Under the pieces are notes generated by a model. The model saw only the letters and a program-made list of their open reading frames with translations, did not search any database and was not told where the DNA came from. The translations under genes and the position numbers were made by a program. Positions 13,701-28,700 of a stretch of DNA of 64,000 nucleotides are shown in pieces; position 1 is the first letter of the stretch, and every line of letters begins with the position of its first letter. Origin of the DNA: Mycolicibacterium elephantis DSM 44368 (GTDB taxonomy: Bacteria > Actinomycetota > Actinomycetes > Mycobacteriales > Mycobacteriaceae); the NCBI RefSeq assembly GCF_004014805.1, contig NZ_ATDN01000008.1, forward strand, positions 62,001 to 126,000, given 5' to 3'.

Positions 13701-16700
13701 GGCGTCGTTGAGCATGAACTCGATCCGCGCGTCGGGCAGTGCGGGGTCGATCGGCAGGTAGGCCGCCCCGGTCTTGAGCACGGCCAGCATCGCCACGACC
13801 GCGTCCGCGGAGCGTTCCAACAGCAGCGCAACGCACTGCCCCTGGCCCACACCGGAAGTGGTCAACAGGTGCGCCAACCGGTTCGCGGCCTCGTCAAGTT
13901 CGCGATACGTCATTCCGCGGCCTGCGAAGGTGACCGCCACAGCATCGGGCGTGCGGGCCACCTGTTCGTCGAACAACGCCGGAATCGAGTCGGACGCCGA
14001 GCGTTTGGCCGGTGCCGCCAGCACCGCCCGGTTGCCCCACTCGTCGAGCCGCGCACGCTCGGCCTCGTCGAGCAGATCGATGGACGAGACCCGGCGTCCG
14101 GGATCTGCGGCCATCGCGGCCAGCACCCGCTGCCATCGCTGGATCAGCGTTTCGACGGTGCCGGCGTCGTACACGTCGGCCCGGAACTCCACCGCCCCGC
14201 CGATGCCTGCGGGCTCGCCCGTCCGCGTCCAGCGTTCTCCGAGGGAGAAGGTCAGATCCATGCGGGCGGTCTGGGTGTCCACCGACAGCGGGCTGACCTG
14301 TAGATCGCCCAGGTTCAGCCCGTCGGTGAGATCGTCGTCCTTGCCGGGGAGGTTCTGCCACGCCAACGCCACCTGAACCAAGGGGTGATGGGTCAGGGAC
14401 CGCGTCGGGTTGAGCCGCTCGACCAGGACCTCGAACGGCACGTCCTGATGCTGATAGGCGGCCAGGCTGCGCGCCCGCACCTGTTCCAACAACTCCGCCA
14501 CGGTCGGGTCGCCGGCGAGATCGACGCGCAGCACCAGGTTGTTGACGAAGAAGCCCACCAGCTCGTCGAGCGCCGGGTCGCGCCGCCCCGCAATCGGGAA
14601 GCCAATGGCCACATCGGAACTCGCGCTGAGCTTGGAGAGCAGCACCGCCAGCGCGGCCTGCATCACCATGAAGCTGGTCGAGCTGTGCTCGCCGGCCAGC
14701 GCGCGCACCCGCTGCTGCACCTCGGCGGGCCAGTCCACCGCGACGCTCGCGCCGCGCAGGTCGGCGACCGGCGGATAGGGCCGGTCGGTGGGCAGCGCCA
14801 GCCGCTCGGGCATGCCGGCGAGGGCCTCTTCCCAGTAGGTCAGCTGCGCGGCGATGGGGCTGTCGCCGTCTTCGAGGTCGCCGAGTTGCGCACGCTGCCA
14901 CAGTGTGTAATCGACGTACTGCGCGGGCAACGGCGCCCAGTCCGGCGCCCGCCCCTCGCACCGGCAGGCGTACGCCGCGCCCAGGTCACGGATCAGCGGG
15001 GTCAGCGACCAGCCGTCGGCCGCGATGTGGTGCACCACGGCCACCAACACGTGCTCATCGGCAGACAGACGGTAAAGCGTTGCGCGGATCGGGATCTCAG
15101 ATCTCAGATCGAACGCGTACCGCACGTCGCCGTCGACGGCGGCATTGAGCCGGCTCTCCGACCACCCGGTGGCGTCGACGACGTTCCAGCCGAATTGCGC
15201 GCGGTCGGCGGGCGCCACCACCTGTCGAGGTGTGCCGTCGGGCGCGTCGAACAGGGTGCGCAGGCTCTCGTGGCGCTCGACCACGTCGGACAACGCCGCG
15301 CCGAGCGCGTCGGCGTCGAGTGGGCCCCGCAACCGCAACCCGACCGGCATGTTGTAAACCGGTGACGGACCCTGCAATTGGTCGACGAACCACAACCGGT
15401 TCTGGGCGAACGACAGCGGAATGATCTCCGGCCGCTCGACGGGCGTCAACGGCGCCAGCCGACCGGCGCCCTCCCCCACCCGCGGGGCCAACTGGGCGAC
15501 GGTGGGCGCCTCGAACACCGTGCGCACCGGAAGGTCGACATCCAGGCTGGCGTTGATCGCCGCGATCAGACGCATGGTCGACAGCGAATCCCCACCGAGA
15601 TCGAAGAACGAATCGTCCACGCCGACGCGGTCCACGCCCAACACCCGCGCGAAGATGCCGGCCAGGATCTCTTCGGTCGGGTTGGCCGGCGCGCGGTAGT
15701 GGCCGACGTCGGAGTAGTCCGGTGCAGGCAGGGCACGGGTGTCGAGCTTGCCGTTGACGGTCACCGGCAGCGCGTCGATCACCATGACCGCTGCGGGAAC
15801 CATGTAGCCGGGCAGCCGTTGGGCAAGCGCGGCACGGGCTTTCGCCGGGTCCGCGGTGCCGGTGATGTAGCCGACCAGCCGCTTCTCGCCCGGCTTGTCC
15901 TCGCGGGCGATCACGGCCGCGTGCTCCACACCGTCGATCGCGGTGAGCGCCGACTGGATCTCGCCGAGCTCGATGCGGTAGCCGCGGATCTTGACCTGTT
16001 CGTCGGCGCGGCCCAGGTAGTCCAGCTGGCCATCGGGGCGCCAGCGCACCAGGTCTCCGGTGCGGTACATGCGCGTGCCGGGCTCGCCGAACGGGCAGGC
16101 CATGAAGCGCGACGCGGTCAGTCCCGGCCGGCGCCAATACCCGACGCCGACGCCCGCACCGGACAGATAGAGCTCGCCGACCACACCGGCGGGCACGGGG
16201 CGAAGCCAGGGGTCCAAGACGAAGAACGCCGCCCATGCCGTCGGCGAACCGATCGGCGGGGATCCCGACCCCGGTTGCAGTGGGGCACTGGCGCACAACC
16301 ACATCGTGGTCTCGGTCGGACCGTAGACGTTGACCATCACCCGATCGGCCGACCACCGATCGACCAATTCCGGTGGGCAGGGTTCGGCGCCGATGACCAA
16401 CGCCGCATCGACCCCCTCTTCGGACAGCACGCCCGCCGCCGACGGCGTCTGCGTCAGCACCGTGACCTGTTCGCGCACCAGCAGCCGGTGGAACTCCTCC
16501 GGGGACCGCGCCACCAGCTCGGGCACGATCACCAGGCGCCCGCCGTACAGCAGCGCAGCCCAGATCTCCCATACCGAGAAGTCGAACGCATACGAGTGGA
16601 ACTGCGTCCACACCTGGCCGGGCTCCAGCGGCACGCCGATCTGCAGCTCGTGGAACAGTTGGGTGACGTTGCACTGCTTGACCGCAACGCCTTTCGGAAC

Positions 16701-19700
16701 GCCGGTGGTGCCCGAGGTGTAGATGATGTGGGCGACGTCGTGCGGCGACGGCAGCGGCAACGGCGTGCCGGGTTGAGCGGCCACCTCGGGATCGGCGACA
16801 TCGACCACGAGCAGCCCGTAGCCGTCGAACCGCGGCGCCAGCTCGGCCGTCGTGACCGCGGCGATCGGCGCGGCATCGGTGAGCATGAACTCGATCCGCG
16901 CGTCAGGCAGCGCCGGGTCGAGCGGCAGGTAGGCCGCCCCGGTCTTGAGCACCGCCAGGATCACCACGATCGCGTCGGCCGAACGCGGGAACAGCAGCGC
17001 CACCCGCTCACCCGGGCCGGCCCCACGGTCGGCGAGCAGCCGCGCCAGCCGGTTTGAGGCCTCGTCGAGCTCGCGGTAGGTGGTCGACCGGCCGTCAAAG
17101 CGGATCGCCACTGCGTCCGGGGTGCGAGCCACCTGCGCGGCGAACACCTGCGGCACCGATGTCGGCTCGGGCAGCTGGGTCAGCACCGACCGGTTGCCCC
17201 ACGCGTCCAAGCGGGCATGTTCGGCGTCATCGAGCAGGTCGACCGCCGACAGCGAACCCTGCGGGTCGGCGACCATCGCCGCCAACACGGTTTCCAGCCG
17301 CTTGGCGAGTGCCTTGACGTCGGTGGCGTCGAAAACGTCGGTGTCGTACTCGATTCGGAAACCCAGCGCGTCGCCCGGCTCGGCTTGCACGGTCAACGGG
17401 TAGTGGGTGGATTCGCGGAACTCGTACTCGTCGATGGTCAACCCGTCGGCGCCCAACGGCGCGACGGTGTCGATCGGGTAGTTCTCGTACACGAACAACG
17501 TGTCGAAGAGTTGATCCTGACCCGTCAGGCGGTGAACCTCGCTGAGCGCCAGATGCTGGTGTTCGAGCGTGTCGGTGTGCGCGCGCTGCATCTGCCCGAG
17601 CAGTTCGGCCGTGGTGGTGGTCGGTGTGAAGGTGGCCCGCACCGGCACGGTGTTGATCAGCAGGCCCACCATGGATTCCGAGCCGAGCACTTCGGGCGGC
17701 CGACCGGAGTCCACGGTGCCGAAGGCGACGTCCGGCTGACCGGTCAGCCAGCACAGCAGCCGCGCGTAGGCGGCCTGCAGCACGATGTTCATGGTGGTGT
17801 GCTGCGAGCGTGCCAACTCGCCGAGCGCTCGGGTGGTCTCCTCTGACACCGAGAACGTTTCGGCGGCCCGGGGTCCAAGGCCCTTCCGGTCCGGCGGGCC
17901 CAGCAGGGTGGGAGTCTCGAACCCTGCCAATGCATTTCGCCATGCCTCATGTGCGGCACCGAGATCTCGTTCGGTCAACCAGCTGATGAAGTTGCGATAC
18001 GGTGGAGCCGTCGGGAGCCGCTGACCGTGATAGCCGGCGAAGATCTCCTGCATCAGGATCGGCAGTGACCAGCCGTCGAGCACGATGTGGTGATTGGTCA
18101 GCACGAACCGGTGCCGGTCTGTCCCGGTCCGGATCAACGCCACCCGGAACGCCGGCGCGTCAGCGGGGTCGCCGACCGCGACACGCTCGGCGGTGCAGAG
18201 GCGTTCGATTTCCTCGGTGTTGTCCGCGTCCAGTTCGACAAAGCGCCACTGCACCGTCGGGGCGGCCGGGATGACCTGCACCGGCTCGTCGAACCGTTGG
18301 CAGAAGCGTGCCACCAGATTCGGATGCCGCGTGAGCACGGTGCGCACGGCATCGCGGAGGCGCTCGGCGTCCAGCGGACCGTTCAGCGAGATGTGCAGCT
18401 GTGCCGCATAGAGATCCTCACTGGACTGGGCGGTGTTGGCGTGGAAGAGCAACCCCTGCTGCACGGGGGTCAGGGGCAGCACGTCGGCGATCGGGCCGTG
18501 CTCGGCCAGCTCGTCGAGCTGCTGCTGGGTCAGCCGCGCGGGCGCGATATCCGACGGCGTCAGCCCGCCGCCACCGTTTCGCACGTGCGCGCAGATGCCC
18601 GAAAGCGCCTCGAACCACAGCCGGCTCAACCGGGAGACCTCGTCGTGATCGAGTACCGACGGCGCCCACGTCCAGTCCGCGCGCAGCCGCGGCCCGGCGT
18701 CGGTGTCGACGGTGGCGGAGTTGAGCTCGAGCGAATGGACCAGCGGCATGGGCACGGCCGCGCTGACGCTGGTCAACGACACTCCGTCCGCGGAGATCCG
18801 CCACCCCTCGCCGGACCGGTCGCCGGCCGGCCCACCAAGGCGGCCAAGGTAATTGAAGCCGATCGCCGGATCGTCACCGTCGAGTTCCGTGTGTGAGCTC
18901 AGGTAACGAAGCAGACCGTAGGTCAGGCCGTCGGGCAGCGCCCGAAGCTGCTCCTTGGCGTCCTTGAGCACCGCACCCAACGCCGCGTCACCGGCCACCA
19001 CCTGGGCCCAGGGCAGCCGATCCACGGCGAGCGCGACCGGATACTTGGCGGTGAACCAGCCCACGGTGTGCGACAGGTCCACGTCGGCGCCCAGGCCCGC
19101 CAGATCCTCGTTGCGGCCGTGGCCCTCGACGTCGATGCCGATCCGCGAGTTGCCGGTGCCCAGCAGCTCGGCCACCGCCAACCCGAACGCGATCAGCAGG
19201 ATGTCTTGTGTCCCAGCGCGAAACGCGGCAGGCACCTCGTCGAGCAGCATCGCGGTGGTCTCGGCGTCCAGCTCCGCCGAATACCAACCCGCGTTGACAT
19301 AGGTGTCGCGCTCGGGCCGTGGTGGGGGCAGCACCGTCGGCGCCGAGGCGACCTGCTTCCAGGAGTCGGCGAGCTGAAGCACATCGGGGTCGTCGGCGTG
19401 CTCGGCCAGCAACTGGGCCCACCGCGCGAACGATGTGCCCGCGGGAGGCGTCGCCGCCGGTTTGCGCCCCCGCTGCTGGGCCCAGACGGTGTTGAGATCG
19501 TCGAGCAGGATTCGCCAGGACACTCCGTCGACGGCCAGGTGGTGGATGATCAACGCCAGATGCCCGGTCGACGGCGCCCACAGTGCGCTGAGCATCCTGC
19601 CTTCGGAGGGGTTCAACCGCGACCGCGCGGTCACCAGCGCCTCGTCGCTCAACGCGTCCACCGACTGCACGCAATCCCGGGCCTGCACCGAATCCGGTTC

Positions 19701-22700
19701 CGGCGCAGTCAACGACCAGCCGCCCGCGCCGTCGTCCTCCACGCGCAGCCGCAGCATCGCGTGCCGATCCAACAGCGCCTGCAGCAGCGCGACCACGTCG
19801 GCCTCGGTCACCCCGCCGGGAGCTTGCAGCAGCACCGTCTGGTTGAACTCGTCAACCGGCCCGTCCACCGTCTGCAGCCACCGAATGATCGGGGTGGCCG
19901 CCACCGGCCCGATGCCGCTGTCGATGGGGCCGCCGGCGCGGCCGGACACCCCGACGGTCCGGGCCAGCCGGGCCACGGTCTGTTCGACGAACACGTCGCG
20001 GGGACGGCACACCAGGCCGGCGGCACGAGCGCGGGCCACCACCTGCATCGACAGGATGCTGTCGCCGCCGAGGTCGAAGAACGAGTCGTCGACCCCGATC
20101 CGCTCCAGCCCGAGCACCTCGGCGAAAATGTCTGCGAGGACTTCTTCCACGGCGTCGCCGGGCGCGCGGTACCGATCGCCGTCGCCGTAGTCGGGCGCGG
20201 GCAGTGCGCGGGTGTCGAGCTTGCCGTTGACCGTCAGCGGCAGCGCGTCCAGCACGACGATCGCGACCGGCACCATGTAGGCGGGCAGCCGCTCGCCGAG
20301 TCGGGCCCGCAGTTCGGCCGGGTCGGCGCTGCCGGTGATGTAGCCGACCAGCCGCTTGTCACCCGGCCGGTCCTCACGGGCGATCACCGCCGCCTGCTGC
20401 ACCCCGTCGAGCGCGGCCAGCGCGGCCTGGATCTCGCCGAGCTCGATGCGGTAGCCGCGGATCTTGACCTGCTCGTCGGCGCGGCCCAGGTATTGCAGCT
20501 GCCCGTCGGGACGCCAGTACACCAGGTCCCCGGTGCGATACATCCGCCTTCCAGCGGCCTCCGGCCCGCCGAACGGGCACGCCACGAATCGCGACGCGGT
20601 CAAACCGGACCGGCCGAGGTATCCGGTGCCGACACCTTCCCCGGCGACATACAGTTCGCCGATCACGCCCTCGGGCACCGGGCGCAACCACTCGTCGAGG
20701 ACGAACAACGCCGCGCCCGGCACCGGCGAGCCGATCGGCACACCCAGCCCGGGTGTCAGCGGCGCGCTGATCGCCACACACATCGTGGTCTCGGTCGGAC
20801 CGTAGGCGTTGATCATCACGCGGCCGGGCGCCCACTGCTCGACCACCTCGGGCGGACAGGCCTCCCCGACCACGACCAGCACCGCCGTTTCCAAGCCTTC
20901 ACGCGGCAAAACCCTGACCGCAGAAGGTGTTTGGGTCAGCACGGTGACCTGTTCGCGGACCAGCAGCGCGTGGAAGTCTTCCGGTGACCCCGCGATGTCC
21001 TCGGGAACCACGACCACTCGCCCACCACGGAGCAGGGGGCCGAAGACCTCCCAGACCGATACGTCGAAAGCCAACGAATGACATTGCGGCCACACGCCCG
21101 CCGGCGGAATTCCGGCGTCGAGGGACCCAAGCAGTTGGATCACGTTGTGGTGGGTGATCGCCACACCTTTGGGTACGCCGGTGGTGCCCGACGTGTAGAT
21201 GAGGTAGGCGATGTCGTTCGGGCGCGGTCCGGTGCCGACCTCACCCGAAAGGCCGTCGGCCGCAGCGGGACCGACATCGCCGACGTCGATGACCGTCACG
21301 TCGGTACCGGCCAGTCGGTCGGCGAGTTCTGCGGTGGTGACCGCAGCGATCGGCGCGGCGTCGGAGATCATGAACTCCATGCGCCCGGCGGGCACCGCCG
21401 CGTCGATCGGCAGATAGGCAGCTCCGGTCTTGAGCGCGGCCAGCATCGACACGATCGCCTCGCCGGACCGGTTGAACAGCAGCGCGACGCATTGCCCGGG
21501 ACCGGCACCGTGTCCGGTCAGCCTGTGCGCCAGCCGGTTCGAGGCCTCGTCGAGTTCGCGGTAGGTCCACGAACGCTCGCCGCAGGTGACCGCGACCGCG
21601 TCCGGGATACGCGCCACATGCTCGGCGAACAACTCGGTCATCGTCAAAGCGGACGGGGCCGGCGCCGGGGCGGTCAACGTCGCGAGGTTGCCGAGGCGGT
21701 CGAGGTGTTCGTGTTCCTCGTCGTCGAGCAGATCGATCGACGACAGGCGTGCCGTCGGGTCGGCGGTCATCGTCGCCAGGACCCGCCGCAGCCGCGCGAT
21801 GAGCGTCTCGACGGTGCCCGCGTCGAACACGTCGGTGCGGAACTCCACCGTGCCGCTGATTCCGGCCGGCTCACCGTCCTCACCGTGACGTTCGGCCAGC
21901 GAGAAGTTCAAATCCATTCGCGCGGTGTGGGTGTCCACCGGCATCGGGCGGACCTGCAGATCGCCCAGTGCGAATTCGGCGGCGGGATCGTTGATGTCGT
22001 TGCCGACGCCGTTCTGCCACGCCAGGGCCACCTGAACCAACGGGTGGTGGGTCAGGGACCGGGTCGGGTTGAGCCGTTCGACGAGCACCTCGAACGGCAC
22101 GTCCTGGTGCTCGTAGGCGGCCAGGCTGCGTGCCCGCACCTGAGCCAGCACGTCGGCCACGGTCGGATCGCCTGCCAGATCCGCCCGCAGCACCAGGGTG
22201 TTGACGAAGAACCCGATCAGCTCGTCGAGCGCGGGGTCGCGGCGCCCGGCGATCGGGAAACCCACTGCCACGTCGGAGGTTCCACTCAACTTCGACAGCA
22301 CGGTGAGCAGCGCCGCCTGCAGCACCATGAAGCTGGTCGCGTTGTGCTCCCGGGCGAGTCGGGCGACTTGCCGCTGAAGTTCGGCGGGCCAGTCCACGAC
22401 CACCTTGGCGCCGCGTTGATCGGCGACCAGCGGATAGGGCCGGTCGGTGGGCAGCGCGATGCGTTCGGGCATCCCGGACAGCGCATCTTCCCAATAGGCG
22501 AGCTGTGTGGCGATGCGGCTGCTGGTGTCGTCGAGCTCACCGAACTGCGCGCGCTGCCACAGCGTGTAGTCGACGTACTGCACCGCCAGAGGCGCCCATC
22601 CCGGAGACCTTTCCGCGCACCGGTCGGCGTAGGCCACGGAAAGATCGGCCACCAGCGGGGTCAGCGACCAGCCGTCGGCAGCGATGTGGTGCACCACCGC

Positions 22701-25700
22701 CGCCAACACGTGTTCCTCGTCGGAGATCCGGAACAGCCGTGCCCGCAGGGGGATTTCAACAGCCAGGTCGAATGTGTGGCGTGACGTGGCGTCGATGGCC
22801 TCACGCAGCCGGCTCGGCGTCCACCCGCTGGCGTCGACGACCTCCCAACCGAAGTCGGCGCGCTCGGCCTCGATCACGACCTGATGCGGAACGCCGCCGG
22901 GCGCGGTGATCAGGGTGCGCAGGGTCTCGTGACGGGCCACCACATCGGCGAGCGCCGCACCCAGCGCGTCGACGTCCAATGCGCCGCTGATCCGGAACGC
23001 GGCCGTCATGTTGTACACCGGCGACGGCCCCTGCAGTTGATCGAGGAACCACAACCGGGCCTGGGCGAACGACAGCGGGACGTCGGTGGGCCGTTCGGCG
23101 GCGACCAACGGCTCCAGCGTGGCCTCTTCCCCACCGATCCGGGGCGCCAGCGCGGCCACCGTCGGCGCGTCGAACAACGCGCGCACCGCGATGCCGGCGT
23201 TCAGCGTCTTGTTGATCGCGGCGACCAACCGCATCGCCGACAACGAGTCCCCGCCGAGGTCGAAGAACGAGTCCTCGACCCCGACGCGCTCGAGCCCGAG
23301 GACCTGGGCGTAGATGCCGGCCAGAATCTCCTCGACCGGGGTGGCCGGGGCGCGGTAGTGGTCGCTGTCGTAATCGGGCGCCGGCAGGGCACGGGTGTCG
23401 AGCTTGCCGTTGACCGTCAGCGGCACCGCGTCGATCGCCACCACCGCAGCCGGGACCATGTAGGCGGGCAGGCGTTCGGCAAGTGCGGCACGGGTTTTCG
23501 CCGGGTCGGCGGCGCCGGTGATGTAACCCACCAGCTGCTTGTCGCCGGGGCGGTCCTCGCGGGCGATCACCACCGCCTGCTCGACGCCGTCGAGTCCGGC
23601 CAGTGCTGCCTGGATCTCGCCGAGCTCGATGCGGTAGCCGCGGATCTTGACCTGTTCATCGGCGCGGCCCAGGTATTCGACCTGTCCGTCGGCGCCCCAC
23701 CGCACCAAATCGCCGGTGCGGTACATGCGCATGCCGGGCTCTCCGAACGGACACGCCACGAATCGCGACGACGTCAACCCCGCGCGGCCGACATAGCCGA
23801 CAGCCACCCCGCGGCCGGCCACGTACAACTCGCCGACCGCACCGGGCGGCACCGGGCGCAGCCACGCGTCCAGCACGAACAACGCCGCACCGGTGACCGG
23901 CGCACCGATCGGCACCACCGAGTCCGGTGCTTGCGCGGTCAACGGCGCGCTGATCGACGCATATACGGTGGCCTCGGTCGGGCCGTACGCGTTGATCATC
24001 ACCCGGCCAGGTGCCGCCCACCGGTCGACGAGTTCCGTCGAACAGGCCTCCCCCGCCACCACCAGCGCGGCGGACTCCAGGTCCTGCGGCGAAAGCATTC
24101 CGGCCGCCGACGGGGTCTGGCTCAGCACGTCGACGCGCTCAGAGACCAACAACGCGTGGAAGTCCTCCGGCGACGCGGCGACCTGTTCGGACACCACCAG
24201 CAGCCGGGCACCGTGCAGCAGCGCACCGAAGATCTCCCAGACCGAGACGTCGAAGCTGTAGGAGTGCCACTGTGTCCACACCCGGCCCGGCCCCGACGAC
24301 AGCTCACCGCCGAGCACGCCGAACAGCCCCGGCACGTTGCGGTGAGGTATGGCAACGCCTTTGGGCACACCTGTGGTGCCCGAGGTGTAGATGATGTAGG
24401 CGATGTCATCGGCCGTCGGCCCGGAAAGGGTCGCAGCGGGGTCGACCTCATGGGAGTCGAGATCGCCGACATCGATGACCGGCACCTCGAAGCCCTCGAA
24501 CCGCTCGGCCAGCTCGGCCTTGGTGACCGCGACGACCGGTGTGGCGTCGGCGAGCATGAACCCGACGCGCGCCAGCGGCAGCGCGGGGTCGATCGGCAGG
24601 TAGGCCGCCCCGGTTTTCAGCACGGCCAGAATCGCCACGATCGCATCGGCCGACCGGGGAAGCATCAGCGCCACAACCTCGCCGGGCGCCGCACCCTGTC
24701 CGGCGAGCACAAGCGCCAGCCGGTTCGCGGCCTCGTCGAGTTCGGCGTACGTCATCGACTGTCCGTCGAAGGTCAGCGCCGGCACGTCGGGTGTGCGTGC
24801 CACCTGCGCGGCGAACAGCGCGGGGACCGGCTCGACCGCGGTCGACGGCCCGGTCAACGCCGCCCGCCTGCCCCATTCGTCGATGCGAGCCTGTTCGGTC
24901 GGATCGAGCAGGTCCACCGACGACAGCCGCCGTTTCGGCTCGGCGGCCATGGCGGCCAACACCCGTTCGAACCGCTCGATCAGCGCTGCGACGCGTTCGC
25001 CGTCGAACACATCGGTGTCGTATTCGACGCGAAGGCCCAGTCGAGGCCCCGGCATCGCCTGCACGGCAAGCGGATAGTGGTTGGTTTCGCGGAAGTTGAA
25101 CTCGGCGGCGCGCAATCCGTCGGCGCCCAACGACACCGCCGTGTCGATCGGGTAGTTCTCGAACACGAACAGCGTGTCGAAGAGTTGATCGTGCCCGCTG
25201 AGATGGTGAATCTCGTTGAGCGCCAAGTGCTGATGCTCAAGGGTGTCGTTGTGGGCGCTCTGCAGCCGGCCCAGCAGGTCTTCGGTGGTGGCCTCCGGGG
25301 TGAACGTCGCGCGTACGGGCACCGTGTTGATCAGCAGGCCAACCATCGATTCCGCGCCTGGCACATCGGTCGGCCGGCCCGAAACCGTGGTGCCGAAGGC
25401 GACGTCGTGCTGACCGGTCAGCGAGCACAACAGCCGCGCGAACGCGGTCTGCAGCACGATGTTGACCGTCGTCTGATGTGACCGCGCCAGTTCGCTGACG
25501 GCCCGCGTGATGTCCTCGGAGATCTGGAACGATTCGATGCCACGCGGCCCGGGCGCCGCCTTGCCCGGCGGCCCGACCAGGGTCGGGGCATCGAAGCCGG
25601 CCAGTACCTCACGCCACGCCGCCCGGGCGGTATCGACGTCCCGTCCGGCCAACCAGGTGATGAAGCTGCGATAGGGCGCGGCGGCGGGCAGGCGTTGGCC

Positions 25701-28700
25701 GCCGAAGCCGGCGAAGATCTCCTGCAGCAGGATCGGCATCGACCAGCCGTCGAGCACGATGTGGTGCGTCGTGAGCAGGAACCGGTGCCGCTCCGGCGCG
25801 ACGCGGATGAGCGCGGCACGGAAGACCGGCTCGTCGGCGAGGCGGCAGACGGCGGCGCGTTCGTCGGCGCAGACTCGCTGAACCTGTTCGTCGACGTCGC
25901 TGTCAGAGCTCAATTCGACGTAGCGCCAAGGCACTTCGGGTTCGGCCGGAAGGATCTGCACGGGCTCGTCGAACTGTTCGATGAATTGCGCCGCCAGGTG
26001 CGGATGCCGCTCGGCCACCGAGTGCACGGCATCGCGCAGCCGTTGCACGTCGAGCGGGCCGCTCAGCTCGATGTCGAGCTGCATCGCGTACAGGTCGCTG
26101 GCCTGTGCGGTGTTGGCGTGGAAGAGCAACCCCTGCTGCAACGGGGTCAGCGACAACACGTCGGCGATCGGGCCGTGCTCGGCCAGCTCGTCGAGCTGCT
26201 GCTGGGTCAACCGCGCGGGCGCGACATCCGACGGCGTCAGACCACCGCCACCGTTTCGCACGTGCGCGCAGATGCCCGAAAGCGCCTCGAACCACAGCCG
26301 GCTCAACCGGGAGACCTCGTCGTGATCGAGCGCCGACGGCGCCCACGTCCAGTCCGCGCGCAGCCGCGGCCCGACCTCGGTGTCGACGGTCGCCGCGTTG
26401 AGCTCAACGGTGTGCATCAGCGCAAGAGGAAGCGCTCCGGCGACACCCGTGAGCGACAGTCCCTCGGGGGTGATGCGCCACGCATCACCGGAGCCGCCAC
26501 TCGAGCCGCCAAGGCGGCCAAGGTAGTTGAACCCGATTGCCGGGTCGTCGCCGTCGAGGTCCGCGTGTGAGTTCAGGTAGCGCAGCAGGCCGTAGGTCAG
26601 CCCGTCCGGCAGCGCCCGAAGCTGCTCCTTGGCGTGCTTGAGCACCGCACCCAACGCCGCATCACCGGCCACCACCTGGGCCCATCGCAACCCGCCGGAC
26701 GGGCCGCCGAGGTCGAAGGACACCGGGTACTTGGTGGTGAACCAACCCACGGTGCGCGACAGGTCCACGTCGGCGCCCAGACCTGCCAACTCCTCCTGGC
26801 GGCCGTGACCCTCGACGTCGATGGCGATCCGCGAACCACCGGCGCCCAGCAGCTCGGCAACCGCCAACCCGAACGCGATCAGCAGGATGTCCTGTGTCCC
26901 AGCGTGAAACGCCGCGGGAACCTCGCCGAGCAGCATCGCGGTGGTCTCGGCGTCCAACTCCGCCGAATAGCGCCCGGCGTTCACATACGTGTCGAGTTCG
27001 GGCTGCGGCGCGGGCAGCACCGCCGGCGCCGAAGCCACCTGCTTCCAATGCCCGGCCAGTTCCACCACGCCCGAACGCTCGGCGTACTCGGAAAGCAACT
27101 GCGCCCACCGCGCAAACGACGTCCCGGCCGGCGGTAACGCGATGGGTTCCTGGTTGCGGAGTTGAGCCCACGCGAGGTTGAAGTCCTCCAACAGGATTCG
27201 CCAGGACACGCCGTCAACGGCCAGGTGGTGGATGATCAACGCCAACTGTCGGGTGGACGCCACCCACAGTGCGCTGAGCATCCTGCCTTCGGAGGGGTTC
27301 AACCGCGACCGCGCGGTCACCAGCGCCTCGTCGCTCAACACCTCAACCGATTGCACGCAATCCCGGGCCTGCACCGAATCCGGTTCTGGCACAGTCAACG
27401 ACCAGCCGCCCGCACCGTCGTCCTCGGCGCGCAGCCGCAGCATCGCGTGCCGATCCAGCAGCGCCTGCAGCACGGCCACCACGTCGGCTTCGGTCACCCC
27501 GGCTGGGGCCTTCAGCAGCACCGTCTGGTTGAACTCGTCAACCGGACCCTCGGCGCTCTGCAGCCATTGCATGATCGGGGTGGCCACCACCGGCCCGACG
27601 CCCTCGTCGATCACATCGGCGACGCTGCCTGCGACCTCGACCGCGCGGGCCAGCCGGGCCACGGTCTGTTCGACGAACACATCGCGGGGGCGGCACACCA
27701 GGCCGGCGGCCCGCGCCCGCGAGGCCACCTGCATCGACAGGATGCTGTCGCCGCCGAGGTCGAAGAACGAGTCGTCGACACCGACCCGCTCCAGCCCGAG
27801 CACCTCGGCGAAAATGCCCGCGAGGACCTCTTCGGTGGCGTTGGCAGGGGCGCGGTACCGGCCGGCATCGGAGAACTCCGGCGCCGGCAGGGCACGCTTG
27901 TCGAGCTTGCCGTTGACCGTCAGCGGCAGCGCGTCCAGCACCACCACCGCGACCGGCACCATGTAGGCGGGCAGCCGCTCACCGAGTTGGGCCCGCAGTT
28001 CGGCCGAGTCGGCGCTGCCGGTGATGTAGCCGACCAGCCGCTTGTCACCCGGCCGGTCCTCGCGGGCGATCACCGCCGCCTGCTCGACGCCGTCCAACTG
28101 GGCCAGCGCGGCCTGGATCTCGCCGAGCTCGATGCGATAGCCGCGGATCTTGACCTGCTCGTCGGCGCGCCCCAGATACCTCAGCTCGCCGTCGGCGCCC
28201 CAACACACCAAATCCCCGGTGCGATACATCAACCGCCCCGGTGCTTCTGCGGCCCCGAACGGACACGCCACGAACCGCGACGCGGTCAGACCCGACCGGC
28301 CCACATAGCCGTAGCTCAACCCGGCGCCCGCCACATACAGCTCACCGACCACTCCGGGCGACACCGGCCGCAGCCACCCGTCGAGCACGAAGAACGCCAG
28401 ATCGGCAAGCGGTATCCCGATCGGGCTGACCGTGCTGTCGACGTCGGCCGCCGTGATCTCGCGGAACGACGCGTGCACCGTGGTCTCGGTGATGCCGTAC
28501 ATGTTGATCAGCCGCGGCGCATCCCGATGCTTGGCCAGCCAGCCCTGCAACCGGGCCGGCTCCAGCGCCTCACCGCCGAACACCACCACGTCAAGCGCGA
28601 GCCCGTCCGCCGCCTCGGGGGTCAGCTCGTCGACGGACTGCAGCGCATAAAACGCCGACGGCGTCTGGCTCAACACGCTGACCTGTTCATCGACCAACAA

